Assembly: GCF_023517795.1 (NCBI RefSeq)
Contig: NZ_CP082928.1
Location: 3,100,001-3,164,000, forward strand
Direction of reading: 5' to 3'
Source of the DNA: Pseudomonas fulva
GTDB lineage: Bacteria; Pseudomonadota; Gammaproteobacteria; Pseudomonadales; Pseudomonadaceae
DNA length: 64,000 bases
How positions within the stretch are numbered: the first letter of the stretch is position 1; each line of letters begins with the position of its first letter. The notes under the pieces are model-generated. The model was not told the DNA's origin. It searched no databases and saw only the letters and a program-made list of their open reading frames with translations. A program made the position numbers and the translations under genes. This document shows positions 28,485 to 36,274 of this stretch, one piece after another.

Positions 28485-29831
28485 ATGAACATGCCGCAGA
28501 CCGCCACGCCGTCCCTGGCCAGCCAGCTCAAGCTGGACGCCCACTGGATGCCGTTTTCCGCCAACCGCAGCTTCCAGCGCGACCCGCGGATCATCGTTGC
28601 CGGCGAAGGCGCCTGGCTGACCGACGATTCCGGTCGCAAGGTCTACGACAGCCTGTCCGGCCTGTGGACCTGCGGCGCCGGCCATTGCCGCCAGGAGATT
28701 CAGGACGCGGTCGCCAAGCAGCTCGGCACCCTCGACTACTCGCCGGGCTTCCAGTACGCCCACCCGCTGTCGTTCAAGCTGGCCGAGCAGATGGCCGACC
28801 TGATGCCGGGCGAACTCAACCATGTGTTCTTCACCGGTTCGGGCTCCGAGTGCGCCGACACCGCGGTGAAGATGGCCAAGGCCTACTGGCGCCTCAAGGG
28901 CCAGGCCAGCAAGACCAAGTTCATCGGCCGCGCCCGCGGTTACCACGGCGTGAACATCGCCGGCACCAGCCTTGGCGGCATCGCCGGCAACCGCAAGATG
29001 TACGGCCAACTGATGGATGTCGATCACCTGCCGCACACCCTGCAGCCGGGCATGGCCTTCACCAAAGGCGCAGCAGAGACCGGCGGCGTCGAGCTGGCCA
29101 ACGAGCTGCTCAAGCTGATCGAACTGCATGACGCCTCGAACATCGCCGCGGTGATCGTCGAGCCGATGTCCGGCTCGGCCGGCGTCATCGTGCCGCCGGC
29201 AGGCTACCTGCAGCGCCTGCGCGAGATCTGCACCCAGCACAACATCCTGCTGATCTTCGACGAAGTGATCACCGCCTTCGGGCGAATGGGCAAGTGGACC
29301 GGCGCCGAGTACTTCGGCGTAACGCCGGACATCCTCAACGTCGCCAAGCAGATCACCAACGGTGCCATCCCCCTGGGGGCGGTGATCGCCAGCCGCGAGA
29401 TCTACCAGACCTTCATGGGCCAGCCGACGCCCGAGCACATGATCGAATTCACCCACGGCTACACCTACTCCGCCCACCCGGTGGCCTGCGCCGCCGGCCT
29501 GGCCTCGCTGGAACTGCTCAAGCGCGAGAACCTGATTCAGCAGGCCGCCGAGCTGGCGCCCAAGTTCGAGAACGCCATCCATGGCCTCAAGGGCGCCAAG
29601 CACGTGGTCGACATCCGCAACTGCGGCCTGGCCGGCGCGATTCAGCTGGCGCCCCGTGACGGCGACCCGACCATCCGCCCCTACGAGGCCGGCATCGCCC
29701 TGTGGAAGGCCGGTTTCTACGTGCGTTTCGGCGGCGACGGCCTGCAGTTCGGGCCGATGTTCAACGCCAAGATCGAAGACCTCGACCGCGTGTTCAGCGC
29801 CGTCGGCGACGCGCTCAACAAACTGGATTGA
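28485..29831 (+). CDS. bauA: Beta-alanine--pyruvate aminotransferase
   Basis: 448-residue class III PLP aminotransferase that moves the amino group of beta-alanine (and other omega-amino acids) to pyruvate. PLP lysine is K288 in [22 protein letters not shown] (257-267) holds the aspartate near the pyridine nitrogen; [16 protein letters not shown] is the phosphate site. Length equals P. aeruginosa BauA, which it closely resembles from memory. ATG at 28485 has GAGG upstream. Next comes the acyl-CoA semialdehyde dehydrogenase gene, giving malonate semialdehyde processing. Confidence 0.94.
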   Translation: MNMPQTATPSLASQLKLDAHWMPFSANRSFQRDPRIIVAGEGAWLTDDSGRKVYDSLSGLWTCGAGHCRQEIQDAVAKQLGTLDYSPGFQYAHPLSFKLAEQMADLMPGELNHVFFTGSGSECADTAVKMAKAYWRLKGQASKTKFIGRARGYHGVNIAGTSLGGIAGNRKMYGQLMDVDHLPHTLQPGMAFTKGAAETGGVELANELLKLIELHDASNIAAVIVEPMSGSAGVIVPPAGYLQRLREICTQHNILLIFDEVITAFGRMGKWTGAEYFGVTPDILNVAKQITNGAIPLGAVIASREIYQTFMGQPTPEHMIEFTHGYTYSAHPVACAAGLASLELLKRENLIQQAAELAPKFENAIHGLKGAKHVVDIRNCGLAGAIQLAPRDGDPTIRPYEAGIALWKAGFYVRFGGDGLQFGPMFNAKIEDLDRVFSAVGDALNKLD

Positions 29832-29939
29832 TCGAATACCCGTAGGAGCCCCGTCCCGGGGCGAATGGCATAGGCAACGCAGATGTTGCGTCAAGGCCGC
29901 CATTGTTCGCGCCGAGGGCGACGCTCCTACCCGCTCTCG

Positions 29940-29989
29940 GGCACCTCTAAAAACCCAGGCGATGGCAACGCAGGTTTTTTTGAGGTGCC
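29940..29989. repeat. Inverted repeat between bauA and bauC
   Basis: GGCACCTCTAAAAACC and GGTTTTTTTGAGGTGCC pair across a 17-nt loop, 23 bp before the bauC start. Just upstream (29843-29933) is a degenerate REP-like pair (GTAGGAGC...GCTCCTAC). It could attenuate or protect the mRNA. Confidence 0.7.
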
Positions 29990-30012
29990 TTCAACGTTAT
30001 CGAGGACTTTAC

Positions 30013-31512
30013 ATGACCACCATCCAGCACCTGATCCACGGCGAACTCAGCGACGGCCAAGGCGGCCGCAGCGCCGACGTGTTCAACCCGGCCACCGGTG
30101 AGGCGGTGCGCCGCGTCGCCCTGGCCGATGTGGCCACCGTGCAGCAGGCCATCGATTCGGCCAAGCAGGCCTTCCCGGCCTGGCGCGCCACGCCGCCGGC
30201 CAAGCGCGCCCAGGTGATGTTCCGCTTCAAGCAACTGCTCGAGCAGCACGAAGACGCCATCGCCAAGCTGATCGCCGAAGAGCACGGCAAGACCCTCGAA
30301 GACGCCGCCGGGGAGCTCAAGCGTGGCATCGAGAACGTCGAATACGCCTGCTCGGCGCCGGAAATCCTCAAGGGTGAATACACCCGCAACGTCGGCCCGA
30401 ACATCGACGCCTGGAGCGACTTCCAGCCGGTGGGCGTGGTCGCCGGCATCACCCCGTTCAACTTCCCGGCCATGGTGCCGCTGTGGATGTACCCGCTGGC
30501 CATCGTCTGCGGCAACTGCTTCATCCTCAAGCCGTCCGAGCGCGACCCCAGCTCCACCCTGTACATCGCTCAGCTGCTCCACGAGGCTGGCCTGCCCGCC
30601 GGCGTGCTCAACGTGGTACACGGCGACAAGACCGCCGTGGACGCGTTGATCCAGGCGCCGGAGGTCAAGGCCCTGAGTTTCGTCGGCTCCACGCCCATCG
30701 CCGAATACATCTACGCCGAAGGCAGCAAGCACGGCAAACGCGTGCAGGCCCTGGGCGGTGCCAAGAACCACGCGGTGCTGATGCCTGACGCCGACCTGGA
30801 CAACGCCGTCAGCGCATTGATGGGCGCCGCCTACGGCTCCTGCGGCGAGCGCTGCATGGCCATCTCGGTAGCCGTGTGCGTGGGCGATCAGATCGCCGAC
30901 GCCCTGGTCGAGCGTATCGTGCCGCAGATCAAGGCCCTGAAGATCGGCGCCGGCACCCAGTGCGGCCTGGACATGGGCCCGCTGGTTACCGCCGCGGCGA
31001 AGGAAAAAGTCACCGGCTATATCGAAGCTGGCGTGGCCGCTGGCGCCCAGCTGGTGGTCGATGGCCGTGGCCTGAGCGTATCGGGCAATGAAAACGGCTT
31101 CTTCCTCGGCGGCAGCCTGTTCGACCGGGTGACCGCGGACATGAGCATCTACACCGACGAGATCTTCGGCCCGGTGCTGTGCATCGTGCGTGTCGACAGC
31201 CTGGAAACCGCCATGCAACTGATCAACGACCACGAGTACGGAAACGGCACCTGCATCTTCACCCGGGACGGCGAAGCGGCGCGGCTGTTCTGCGACGAGA
31301 TCGAAGTGGGCATGGTCGGCGTCAACGTGCCGCTGCCGGTGCCGGTGGCCTACCACAGCTTCGGCGGCTGGAAGCGCTCGCTGTTCGGTGACCTGCACGC
31401 CTACGGCCCGGACGGCGTGCGCTTCTACACCCGCCGCAAGTCGATCACCCAGCGCTGGCCGCAGCGCAAGACCCACGAGGCGGCGCAGTTTGCGTTTCCC
31501 AGCAATAGTTGA
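30013..31512 (+). CDS. bauC: Malonate/methylmalonate semialdehyde dehydrogenase (CoA-acylating)
   Basis: 499-residue aldehyde dehydrogenase of the MmsA type that converts malonate semialdehyde to acetyl-CoA. Catalytic Cys at 281 in CGERCMA. The usual ALDH general-base Glu is replaced by Asn (GGAKNH, N252), as expected for CoA-dependent members. ATG at 30013 follows GAGGA. Follows bauA by 181 bp with repeats between. P. aeruginosa bauB and bauD have no counterpart here. Confidence 0.92.
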   Translation: MTTIQHLIHGELSDGQGGRSADVFNPATGEAVRRVALADVATVQQAIDSAKQAFPAWRATPPAKRAQVMFRFKQLLEQHEDAIAKLIAEEHGKTLEDAAGELKRGIENVEYACSAPEILKGEYTRNVGPNIDAWSDFQPVGVVAGITPFNFPAMVPLWMYPLAIVCGNCFILKPSERDPSSTLYIAQLLHEAGLPAGVLNVVHGDKTAVDALIQAPEVKALSFVGSTPIAEYIYAEGSKHGKRVQALGGAKNHAVLMPDADLDNAVSALMGAAYGSCGERCMAISVAVCVGDQIADALVERIVPQIKALKIGAGTQCGLDMGPLVTAAAKEKVTGYIEAGVAAGAQLVVDGRGLSVSGNENGFFLGGSLFDRVTADMSIYTDEIFGPVLCIVRVDSLETAMQLINDHEYGNGTCIFTRDGEAARLFCDEIEVGMVGVNVPLPVPVAYHSFGGWKRSLFGDLHAYGPDGVRFYTRRKSITQRWPQRKTHEAAQFAFPSNS

Positions 31513-31530
31513 GGTGGGGTGGGGGAGCGA

Positions 31531-31559
31531 AAAGGCCGATCGGTTGATCGGCCTTTTTA
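31531..31559 (+). terminator. Terminator after bauC
   Basis: AAAAGGCCGATCGGTTGATCGGCCTTTTT, closing the bau run 18 bp after its stop. Confidence 0.9.
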
Positions 31560-32000
31560 TTGGTGTTCAGGAGGTCGGCTTGCGCCCGTCTCTGTGTAGA
31601 GCCGCAATCTATGGGAGCGGGCCATGCCCGCGAATCTCTATTGGCATCGATACATGGGTTGCGGTTGGATGCACTCTTTGGTGGATCGCACTCCGACGCC
31701 GCCCATCTATCGCCTGAATAACCGGATTCGCCCTTACGGCGACTCACTTTTTTTCAAACGCCAAAAAAGTAAGCAAAAACGCTGTGCCCCATCATCCGGG
31801 TCTCGCTACGCTCGACTTCCCTCACTCCATCATTGCTCCGAGGGCCCGCCGCGAAGGGCCATCCCTGGCCCATCGCGGCTCTCGCGGCATCCATGCCGCT
31901 CAACCTTCTACATAACGATTCCGTTCGGCCTCCTGAAGGGGCGATTTGCGTATGACTGATGTATCGCGTTGAGGCTAATGGTGGACAAGCTTCGAGTTGT
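31560..32000. other. Gene-free repeat stretch at the island edge
   Basis: About 440 bp without a gene. Holds half of a REP (TGGGAGCGGGCCATGCCCGCG, about 31611-31631), one copy of a ~210-bp dispersed repeat (31742-31950) and a fragment with TGGTGGACAAGCTTCGAG. GC falls after this point. Confidence 0.7.
31742..31950. repeat. Dispersed repeat, copy 1 (pair at 62208-62414)
   Basis: Strongly similar to 62208-62414, especially CCGAGGGCCCGCCGCGAAGG, CCATCC(C/T)TGGCCCATCGC and GGCCTCCTGAAGGGGCGATT. A short hairpin (ACTTTTTT...AAAAAAGT) lies at its left end. No reading frame is conserved. Confidence 0.8.
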
Positions 32001-32708
32001 CTACCCTACTTGCGATGGTGGATTCATGTGCCCGAGTGTTGGATTACCATATTCTCGGCATCGATTGAGCAATAAATTCAGAGCCTCAGGATCAATGACG
32101 CGTATCGCTCCATCAATAAGATATTCCCACTGAGATGTTAATGTTTCGCCCTGCCAATACATTCGGGCAAAATCGTCGTCTTGCGTAGTGCAGAAGCGAT
32201 CAAAACAGCTGGCATCAGCCCGGAAAACATTAAGTGCATGATGGATTTCAATACGTACAATGATTCGGCGATGATCCGAACCAAACATTCCATCTAGCAC
32301 GGCACGGCCTTCAACTGAGTCTTCTGCCGCCCATATGCACCCAAGCCTCGACGGGCACTGAGGCGCATGATTTCGACGCAGCTCTTCAAAGCGTAGTTCG
32401 TTTCTATAGACTCCAATCCAGTGGTTTTGTTGAGCTTCAGAGAAGCCAAGCTGCGAGCCGTATCCATCTGTAACTCTCATGCCTCGTGCAAGCATAAATC
32501 CTTTCATAAACATAATCGCTCGGGGCGTTATGACGGATCGGAAATCACAGTTGGCGATTGCTTCAAGCGATAGTGCTTCTACAGGGCAATGCGCATCAGC
32601 GATCCCTGCATCAATTTGCGAGTAAAAAGTTGGGCTTCCGATGAGCTCCATTAATGAAAGGTTGTTGCATGAAAGTGGTTCTTCCGGATTAAAGGCATGG
32701 ATTAGCAT
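32001..32708 (-). CDS. Hypothetical protein (DUF2441-like?)
   Basis: 235-residue soluble protein in a patch of clearly lower GC than its surroundings. The middle has GFMLARGMRVTDGYG, then NELRFEELRRNHAPQCPSRLGCIWA. This pairing of an arginine-rich helix with a PSRL stretch recalls DUF2441 proteins, but the match is from memory. There is no signal peptide. It is the last of three minus-strand genes in the island, 160 bp beyond the NYN gene. I assign no function. Confidence 0.55.
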   Translation of the reverse strand: MLIHAFNPEEPLSCNNLSLMELIGSPTFYSQIDAGIADAHCPVEALSLEAIANCDFRSVITPRAIMFMKGFMLARGMRVTDGYGSQLGFSEAQQNHWIGVYRNELRFEELRRNHAPQCPSRLGCIWAAEDSVEGRAVLDGMFGSDHRRIIVRIEIHHALNVFRADASCFDRFCTTQDDDFARMYWQGETLTSQWEYLIDGAIRVIDPEALNLLLNRCREYGNPTLGHMNPPSQVG

Positions 32709-32868
32709 TCGCCATTTCCTTATTTTTAGTTAAGCAGCCTGATTACAGATGTATACGGCAATTAATCACTGAGTTCGCCTTCAAGTAGCGATTTTCATAC
32801 AGCCGATAATGCGTGGATAGCACGGATGGGTATGTGTAAGGTGGACAACGCGAAGCTCGTTCACCATT

Positions 32869-33693
32869 TCATTGTTTAACGGCGGGCTTTCGGTTTCGCA
32901 CGTACAGCACCTTCCCTCCAGTTGCAGTCACGCCCCGCTCCTGCATCTCAAACTGTCCATTTCGGCCCTTGATCAGATCTGTAAGTTTCTTGAAGCCATA
33001 CAGGCGCGGGTCGAAGTCGGACTTTAGCTTGCGCAAGTTTTCGCCTAGGGCTGCCATGTGGACCCAACCGTCTTCGTCTGAAATGTCATCAATAACTTTG
33101 GTGATCAGCGCTACCGGCACTTTTGGTCGATTGGCCTCTGCGGGCGTCGCTTCAGCTGGCTTGATGGTGCCGTGGGACGGTTTTGGCTCTGGAGTTTCAG
33201 GAGATTGTGCGCCAGGGGTTTCAGGTTCATTTACCTCGGCACGCAGCAGCTCGGTATAGATGAACTTGTCGCACGCCTTAACGAATGGTTGCGGTGTTTT
33301 CTGCTCCCCGAAACCAATAACTTCCAACCCCTCTTCACGCAGTCGAGCAGCCAGCCGAGTGAAGTCGCTGTCACTCGATACCAAGCAAAATCCATCAAAT
33401 CGCCGCGTATACAGCAGATCCATAGCATCGATAATTAACGAACTGTCAGTAGCGTTCTTGCCCTTGGTATAGGCGAACTGCTGGATCGGTTGAATGGAGT
33501 GGTCGAGCAGTACTTTCTTCCAGCCGCCGAGGTTGGGCAGTGTCCAGTCGCCGTAGATGCGTTTCACGCTGGCGACGCCGTATTTGGCGATTTCTTCGAA
33601 GAGGCCTTCGACGATGGCGGCGGGGGCGTTGTCGGCGTCGATCAGGACGGCGAGGTGCTTTTGGTGGGCGGCAGGCGCGTTCTTGCTGGCCAT
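32869..33693 (-). CDS. NYN-LOTUS (LabA-like) putative ribonuclease
   Basis: 274-residue protein. N-terminal NYN/PIN-like nuclease domain (about 12-150) with acidic residues D19 (VLIDADNAP), D83 and D89 (ATDSSLIIDAMD) and D108/D110 (VSSDSDF), the expected metal site. A proline/glutamate-rich linker (about 155-195) leads to a C-terminal OST-HTH/LOTUS RNA-binding domain (about 198-268). ATG at 33693 follows AAGGAA. Likely a cytoplasmic RNase. Lies 107 bp downstream of the Bro-N gene on the same strand; this kind of protein is also common alone in Pseudomonas. Confidence 0.9.
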   Translation of the reverse strand: MASKNAPAAHQKHLAVLIDADNAPAAIVEGLFEEIAKYGVASVKRIYGDWTLPNLGGWKKVLLDHSIQPIQQFAYTKGKNATDSSLIIDAMDLLYTRRFDGFCLVSSDSDFTRLAARLREEGLEVIGFGEQKTPQPFVKACDKFIYTELLRAEVNEPETPGAQSPETPEPKPSHGTIKPAEATPAEANRPKVPVALITKVIDDISDEDGWVHMAALGENLRKLKSDFDPRLYGFKKLTDLIKGRNGQFEMQERGVTATGGKVLYVRNRKPAVKQ

Positions 33694-33800
33694 GGTTCTT
33701 CCTTGAGAGGCGATGGCCGACCTTACTGCGAAATACTGGCGGTGCGCCACTGTTCAGTACTGGCTCTTCGTCTAACCAGCAGCCACTGCCGTGTGTTGGT

Positions 33801-34283
33801 TTAGCCGAACCAGCGTCGCCGTACTGGCGCTTCTTGCCAATTCGCAAGGGTGGGCAACTGCTGGAGACGAACCCAGAGTTCACCTTGCCAGTCGAGCATG
33901 CCGATGTGCGCCCCTTGCCAGTTCATTTGCACGCGCCTTGGCGCCGCGTGTTGCAGGTGTGCGAGGTCGTGCAGGTGAGGGATGACTTCCTCGCCAAACC
34001 AGTGGCTGAGGCTGCGGTGCTCGGGGTGCATGAAACGGTACAGCGCCTTGTACAGCCCGGACTGATTGATGACCTGTACGGGCTCTTCGCTGCCGCTGGC
34101 ATAGCGCAGCTGGATGGAGCGAATCTGCTCCGTGTCCATGCGCCGGCACAGGCGTTCGGCATGGCGCTGGCCGAGCAGGCGGCCGACATCGTTGGCGACG
34201 AACCAGGGTTGGCGGTCGATCAAAATCGCGCGTAATGGCTTGTTATGGCGTTTGAATACAGTGGGGGTGAATGCGTCATGCAT
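33801..34283 (-). CDS. Bro-N domain protein (phage antirepressor-like)
   Basis: 160-residue protein with a Bro-N domain (about 8-105: KPLRAILIDRQPWFVANDVGRLLG, then GLYKALYRFMHPE and WFGEEVIPHLHDL). Bro-N domains occur in phage antirepressors and large DNA viruses and bind DNA. The usual C-terminal KilA/ANT domain is absent; the tail has two WQG motifs. ATG at 34283 follows GGAG. Upstream on the same strand are two copies of a structured repeat. Suggests a phage-derived, domesticated gene. Confidence 0.88.
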   Translation of the reverse strand: MHDAFTPTVFKRHNKPLRAILIDRQPWFVANDVGRLLGQRHAERLCRRMDTEQIRSIQLRYASGSEEPVQVINQSGLYKALYRFMHPEHRSLSHWFGEEVIPHLHDLAHLQHAAPRRVQMNWQGAHIGMLDWQGELWVRLQQLPTLANWQEAPVRRRWFG

Positions 34284-34341
34284 CGTGAAGGCTCCGAGTT
34301 GGGTTCAGGAGCTGCCTCGATCGCTGTCAACCGATATGGAG

Positions 34342-34412
34342 GCAGACCGCGCAGGGTTGACAGACCGGACTCGGAAGCCGGCAGACCACGAGGATCTCCC
34401 CACGCGATCTGC
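34342..34412 (-). ncRNA. Candidate structured RNA module, copy A
   Basis: Read on the minus strand, GCAGAUCGCG at the 5' end pairs with CGCGGUCUGC at the 3' end (10 bp with one U.G). Inside are AGAUC-CUCGU-GGUCU (with a U.G) and CCGG-9 nt-CCGG. Three helices meet at a junction, with an extra GGG/CCC extension of the outer stem. Candidate only. Confidence 0.45.
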
Positions 34413-34643
34413 CATAGAGCGGTGCAGCGCATACTGCATGCAAGGGCCGGCCTGCAAGAACGAACGCCGTTCTCACATGCACCGGTTGGCACATCGCGCC
34501 GAGATTCGAGCTGTCAAACCCGGTCACGGGACTTACCGTGACCGGTGCAGGATAGGGTTGCAGTGCGGGCAAGGCAAGCTGCGTAGATCGGGTACTGGCG
34601 TCACGGGGATTTAGCTCGACGCTTTTAACAAGGCAGGGTGGAG

Positions 34644-34712
34644 GCAGACCGCGTAGGGTGACAGACCGGGACAAGTACCGGCAGACCACAAGGGTCTCCC
34701 CACGCGATCTGC
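34644..34712 (-). ncRNA. Candidate structured RNA module, copy B
   Basis: Same architecture as copy A: outer 10-bp helix, hairpin AGACC-CUUGU-GGUCU with five Watson-Crick pairs, and CCGG-8 nt-CCGG whose loop sequence differs completely from copy A. Stem conservation with loop change supports a selected fold. Confidence 0.45.
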
Positions 34713-34964
34713 CATAACGGTGCAACTCAGCTGCATGCGAGAGCGCTGTTCTGGCTTGCACGGGTTGGCATCATCGCGCCCCTGCTAAGGGATTGGCCGA
34801 GGCCGGCACAGGATAGGGTGCGCCGCGCGGGCAAGGCAAACTGCCAGGGACTGCCGCCCAGGAGATTGGCTCGGTAAACGCAACAAACCATTGCGCGTCA
34901 GGCCGTATTTCGAACCTATCTGTCTCTCTATGATGGCTCGCACTTCCCCTTGCGAGGCCATGTC

Positions 34965-35855
34965 ATGAACGCTCTTCGTCTGTTGCGCCCTTTGTTGTTA
35001 GGCAGTGCCGTGCTGGGTATGGCCAGCCAGGTGCTGGCGGCCGAGCCGTTGGCGCTGGAGGTTTACAACCCCGGTGCCAAGTCGATTTTTCCGGTGTCGG
35101 CGCAGATCGTGTCCGGGCCTACGGAAGCGGTGCTGATCGATGCGCAGTTCCAGCGTGACGATGCCCAGGCGCTGGTCGAGAAGGTGCGCGCTACCGGCAA
35201 GAAGTTGACCACCGTGTATATCAGCCACAGCGACCCGGATTATTACTTCGGGCTGGATGTGATCCACCGCGCCTTCCCGGAGGCGAAGATCGTCGCCACT
35301 GCCGAGACGGTGGCCGCCATCGAGGCGAGCAAGGACGGCAAGTTGGCGCACTGGGGGTCGATCATGGAAGGCAATGCGCCCGAGGCGCTGGTGGTGCCCA
35401 AGGCGCTGAAAGAGCCGAAGCTGACCGTGGATGGCCAGGTGCTGGAGATTCACGGGCCGGAGCCGGCGCGTACCTTCGTGTGGATTCCTTCGCTGAGGAC
35501 CGTGGTCGGCGGCATTCCGGTGTCGGCCAATATCCATGTGTGGATGGCCGATACCCAGACCGAGCAATCGCGCCGCGACTGGCTGGCGACCCTGGCGGCC
35601 ATCGACGCGTTGAACCCGAGCCGCGTGGTGCCGGGGCATTACCTGCCCAATGCCGATGGCAGCCTGCCGGACTCGCCGCAGACCGTCGCCGCGACCCGCG
35701 AGTACCTGCAGGCCTTCGAGCTGGAAGCTGGCAAGGCCAAGGATTCGGCGCAGCTGATCGCCGCCATGGGCATGCGCTACCCGAACCTGGCCGATGAGTC
35801 GTCCCTGGAGCTGGGCGCCCGGGTGATCAAGGGTGAGGTGAAGTGGCCGCAATAA
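34965..35855 (+). CDS. Exported MBL-fold metallohydrolase
   Basis: 296-residue protein with a signal peptide (about 1-25, cut after VLAA) and a metallo-beta-lactamase fold. The metal-binding motif reads SHSDPDYYFG, a variant in which the usual HxHxDH is HSDPDYY; PGHYLPN supplies a later histidine. VSGPTEAVLIDAQF is the usual strand before the motif. ATG at 34965 is used; a start five codons earlier is possible. Periplasmic; substrate unknown. The variant metal site may alter or abolish hydrolase activity. Confidence 0.83.
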   Translation: MNALRLLRPLLLGSAVLGMASQVLAAEPLALEVYNPGAKSIFPVSAQIVSGPTEAVLIDAQFQRDDAQALVEKVRATGKKLTTVYISHSDPDYYFGLDVIHRAFPEAKIVATAETVAAIEASKDGKLAHWGSIMEGNAPEALVVPKALKEPKLTVDGQVLEIHGPEPARTFVWIPSLRTVVGGIPVSANIHVWMADTQTEQSRRDWLATLAAIDALNPSRVVPGHYLPNADGSLPDSPQTVAATREYLQAFELEAGKAKDSAQLIAAMGMRYPNLADESSLELGARVIKGEVKWPQ

Positions 35856-35899
35856 GGCCGCAAGGAGGCATCGTTCTGGCATTGCTGATGCCAGGGCGA

Positions 35900-35919
35900 T
35901 GTTGTTACCGGTTACAACA
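35900..35919. promoter_or_regulatory. CG-centred palindrome, operator-like
   Basis: TGTTGTTACCGGTTACAACA matches its own complement at 18 of 20 positions. The form recalls LacI/GntR-type operators, but no such regulator is in the window. Confidence 0.35.
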
Positions 35920-36216
35920 CCGCCGGCTCTTCTTTGATAACCATTGGAGCGTGAGGCCGGCCGCTCTGGAATAAGCCTCGGCACGCAAAATAGGAGTTTT
36001 CGCGACTATTCGGATGGCCTGTCCAAGGTTGTGCAGTGTTTCCCATGGTTGCACCAGCATGGACGACGGCCTGCTCGGCTACGGTGCGCAACTGGTGGCG
36101 GTTTGCGGTGAACGTGGCGCCTTTTCAATCGGAAGTGACGCATTACCCTCAGACACTTGAGGTTACATCGGCGTCAACATCGACTTTCGTCTAGAAGTTT
36201 CAAACGGTCGTGCGAA

Positions 36217-36232
36217 TGGCATAGCGCTTGCT
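36217..36232 (+). promoter_or_regulatory. Sigma-54 (RpoN) promoter of the ABC transporter operon
   Basis: TGGCATAGCGCTTGCT fits TGGCAYR-N4-TTGCW at every position, with GG and GC spaced as -24/-12. Transcription would start near 36243, about 32 bp before the first gene. Confidence 0.75.
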
Positions 36233-36274
36233 CCAACAGGCGGGCCAATCCTAAAACTCCTCAGGAGCACGTCC

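Larger units (their letters stand above)
34339..34905 (-). repeat. Two direct repeats of about 280 nt upstream of Bro-N
   Basis: Unit A begins at 34339 and unit B at 34641, a period of 302 bp. Conserved blocks, in order: GAGGCAGACCGCG...GATCTGCCATA, CGGTGCA...CTGCATGC, GGTTGGCA...ATCGCGCC, and GGATAGGGT...GCGGGCAAGGCAA. Elsewhere the copies diverge strongly. There is no convincing gene in this ~680-bp gap; frames within it repeat only because the DNA does. Confidence 0.8.
35856..36274. other. Gene-free region upstream of the ABC transporter
   Basis: About 420 bp with no credible gene. Contains a CG-centred palindrome (35900-35919), an NtrC-like half-site TGCACC at 36050-36055, a small CCTCA...TGAGG hairpin near 36147-36162 and a sigma-54 promoter at 36217-36232. 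Confidence 0.6.

Noticed and set aside
31624..31959. 111-codon open frame in the repeat stretch
   Set aside because: It lies in the dispersed repeat; the second copy at 62208-62414 does not keep the frame.
34342..34712. CRISPR or integron attC array
   Set aside because: There are only two copies with a 302-bp period and no cas or integrase gene.
34342..34712. Type III toxin-antitoxin system (ToxIN type)
   Set aside because: Those have ~36-nt repeats and a ToxN-fold RNase directly downstream; here the unit is ~300 nt and a Bro-N gene comes first. Kept only as a loose analogy.
34327..34761. Minus-strand open frame with an internally repeated protein pattern (YGRSRGE...LVVCR)
   Set aside because: The protein repeat only mirrors the DNA repeat. 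No ribosome site, and the helices of the RNA module explain the conservation better.
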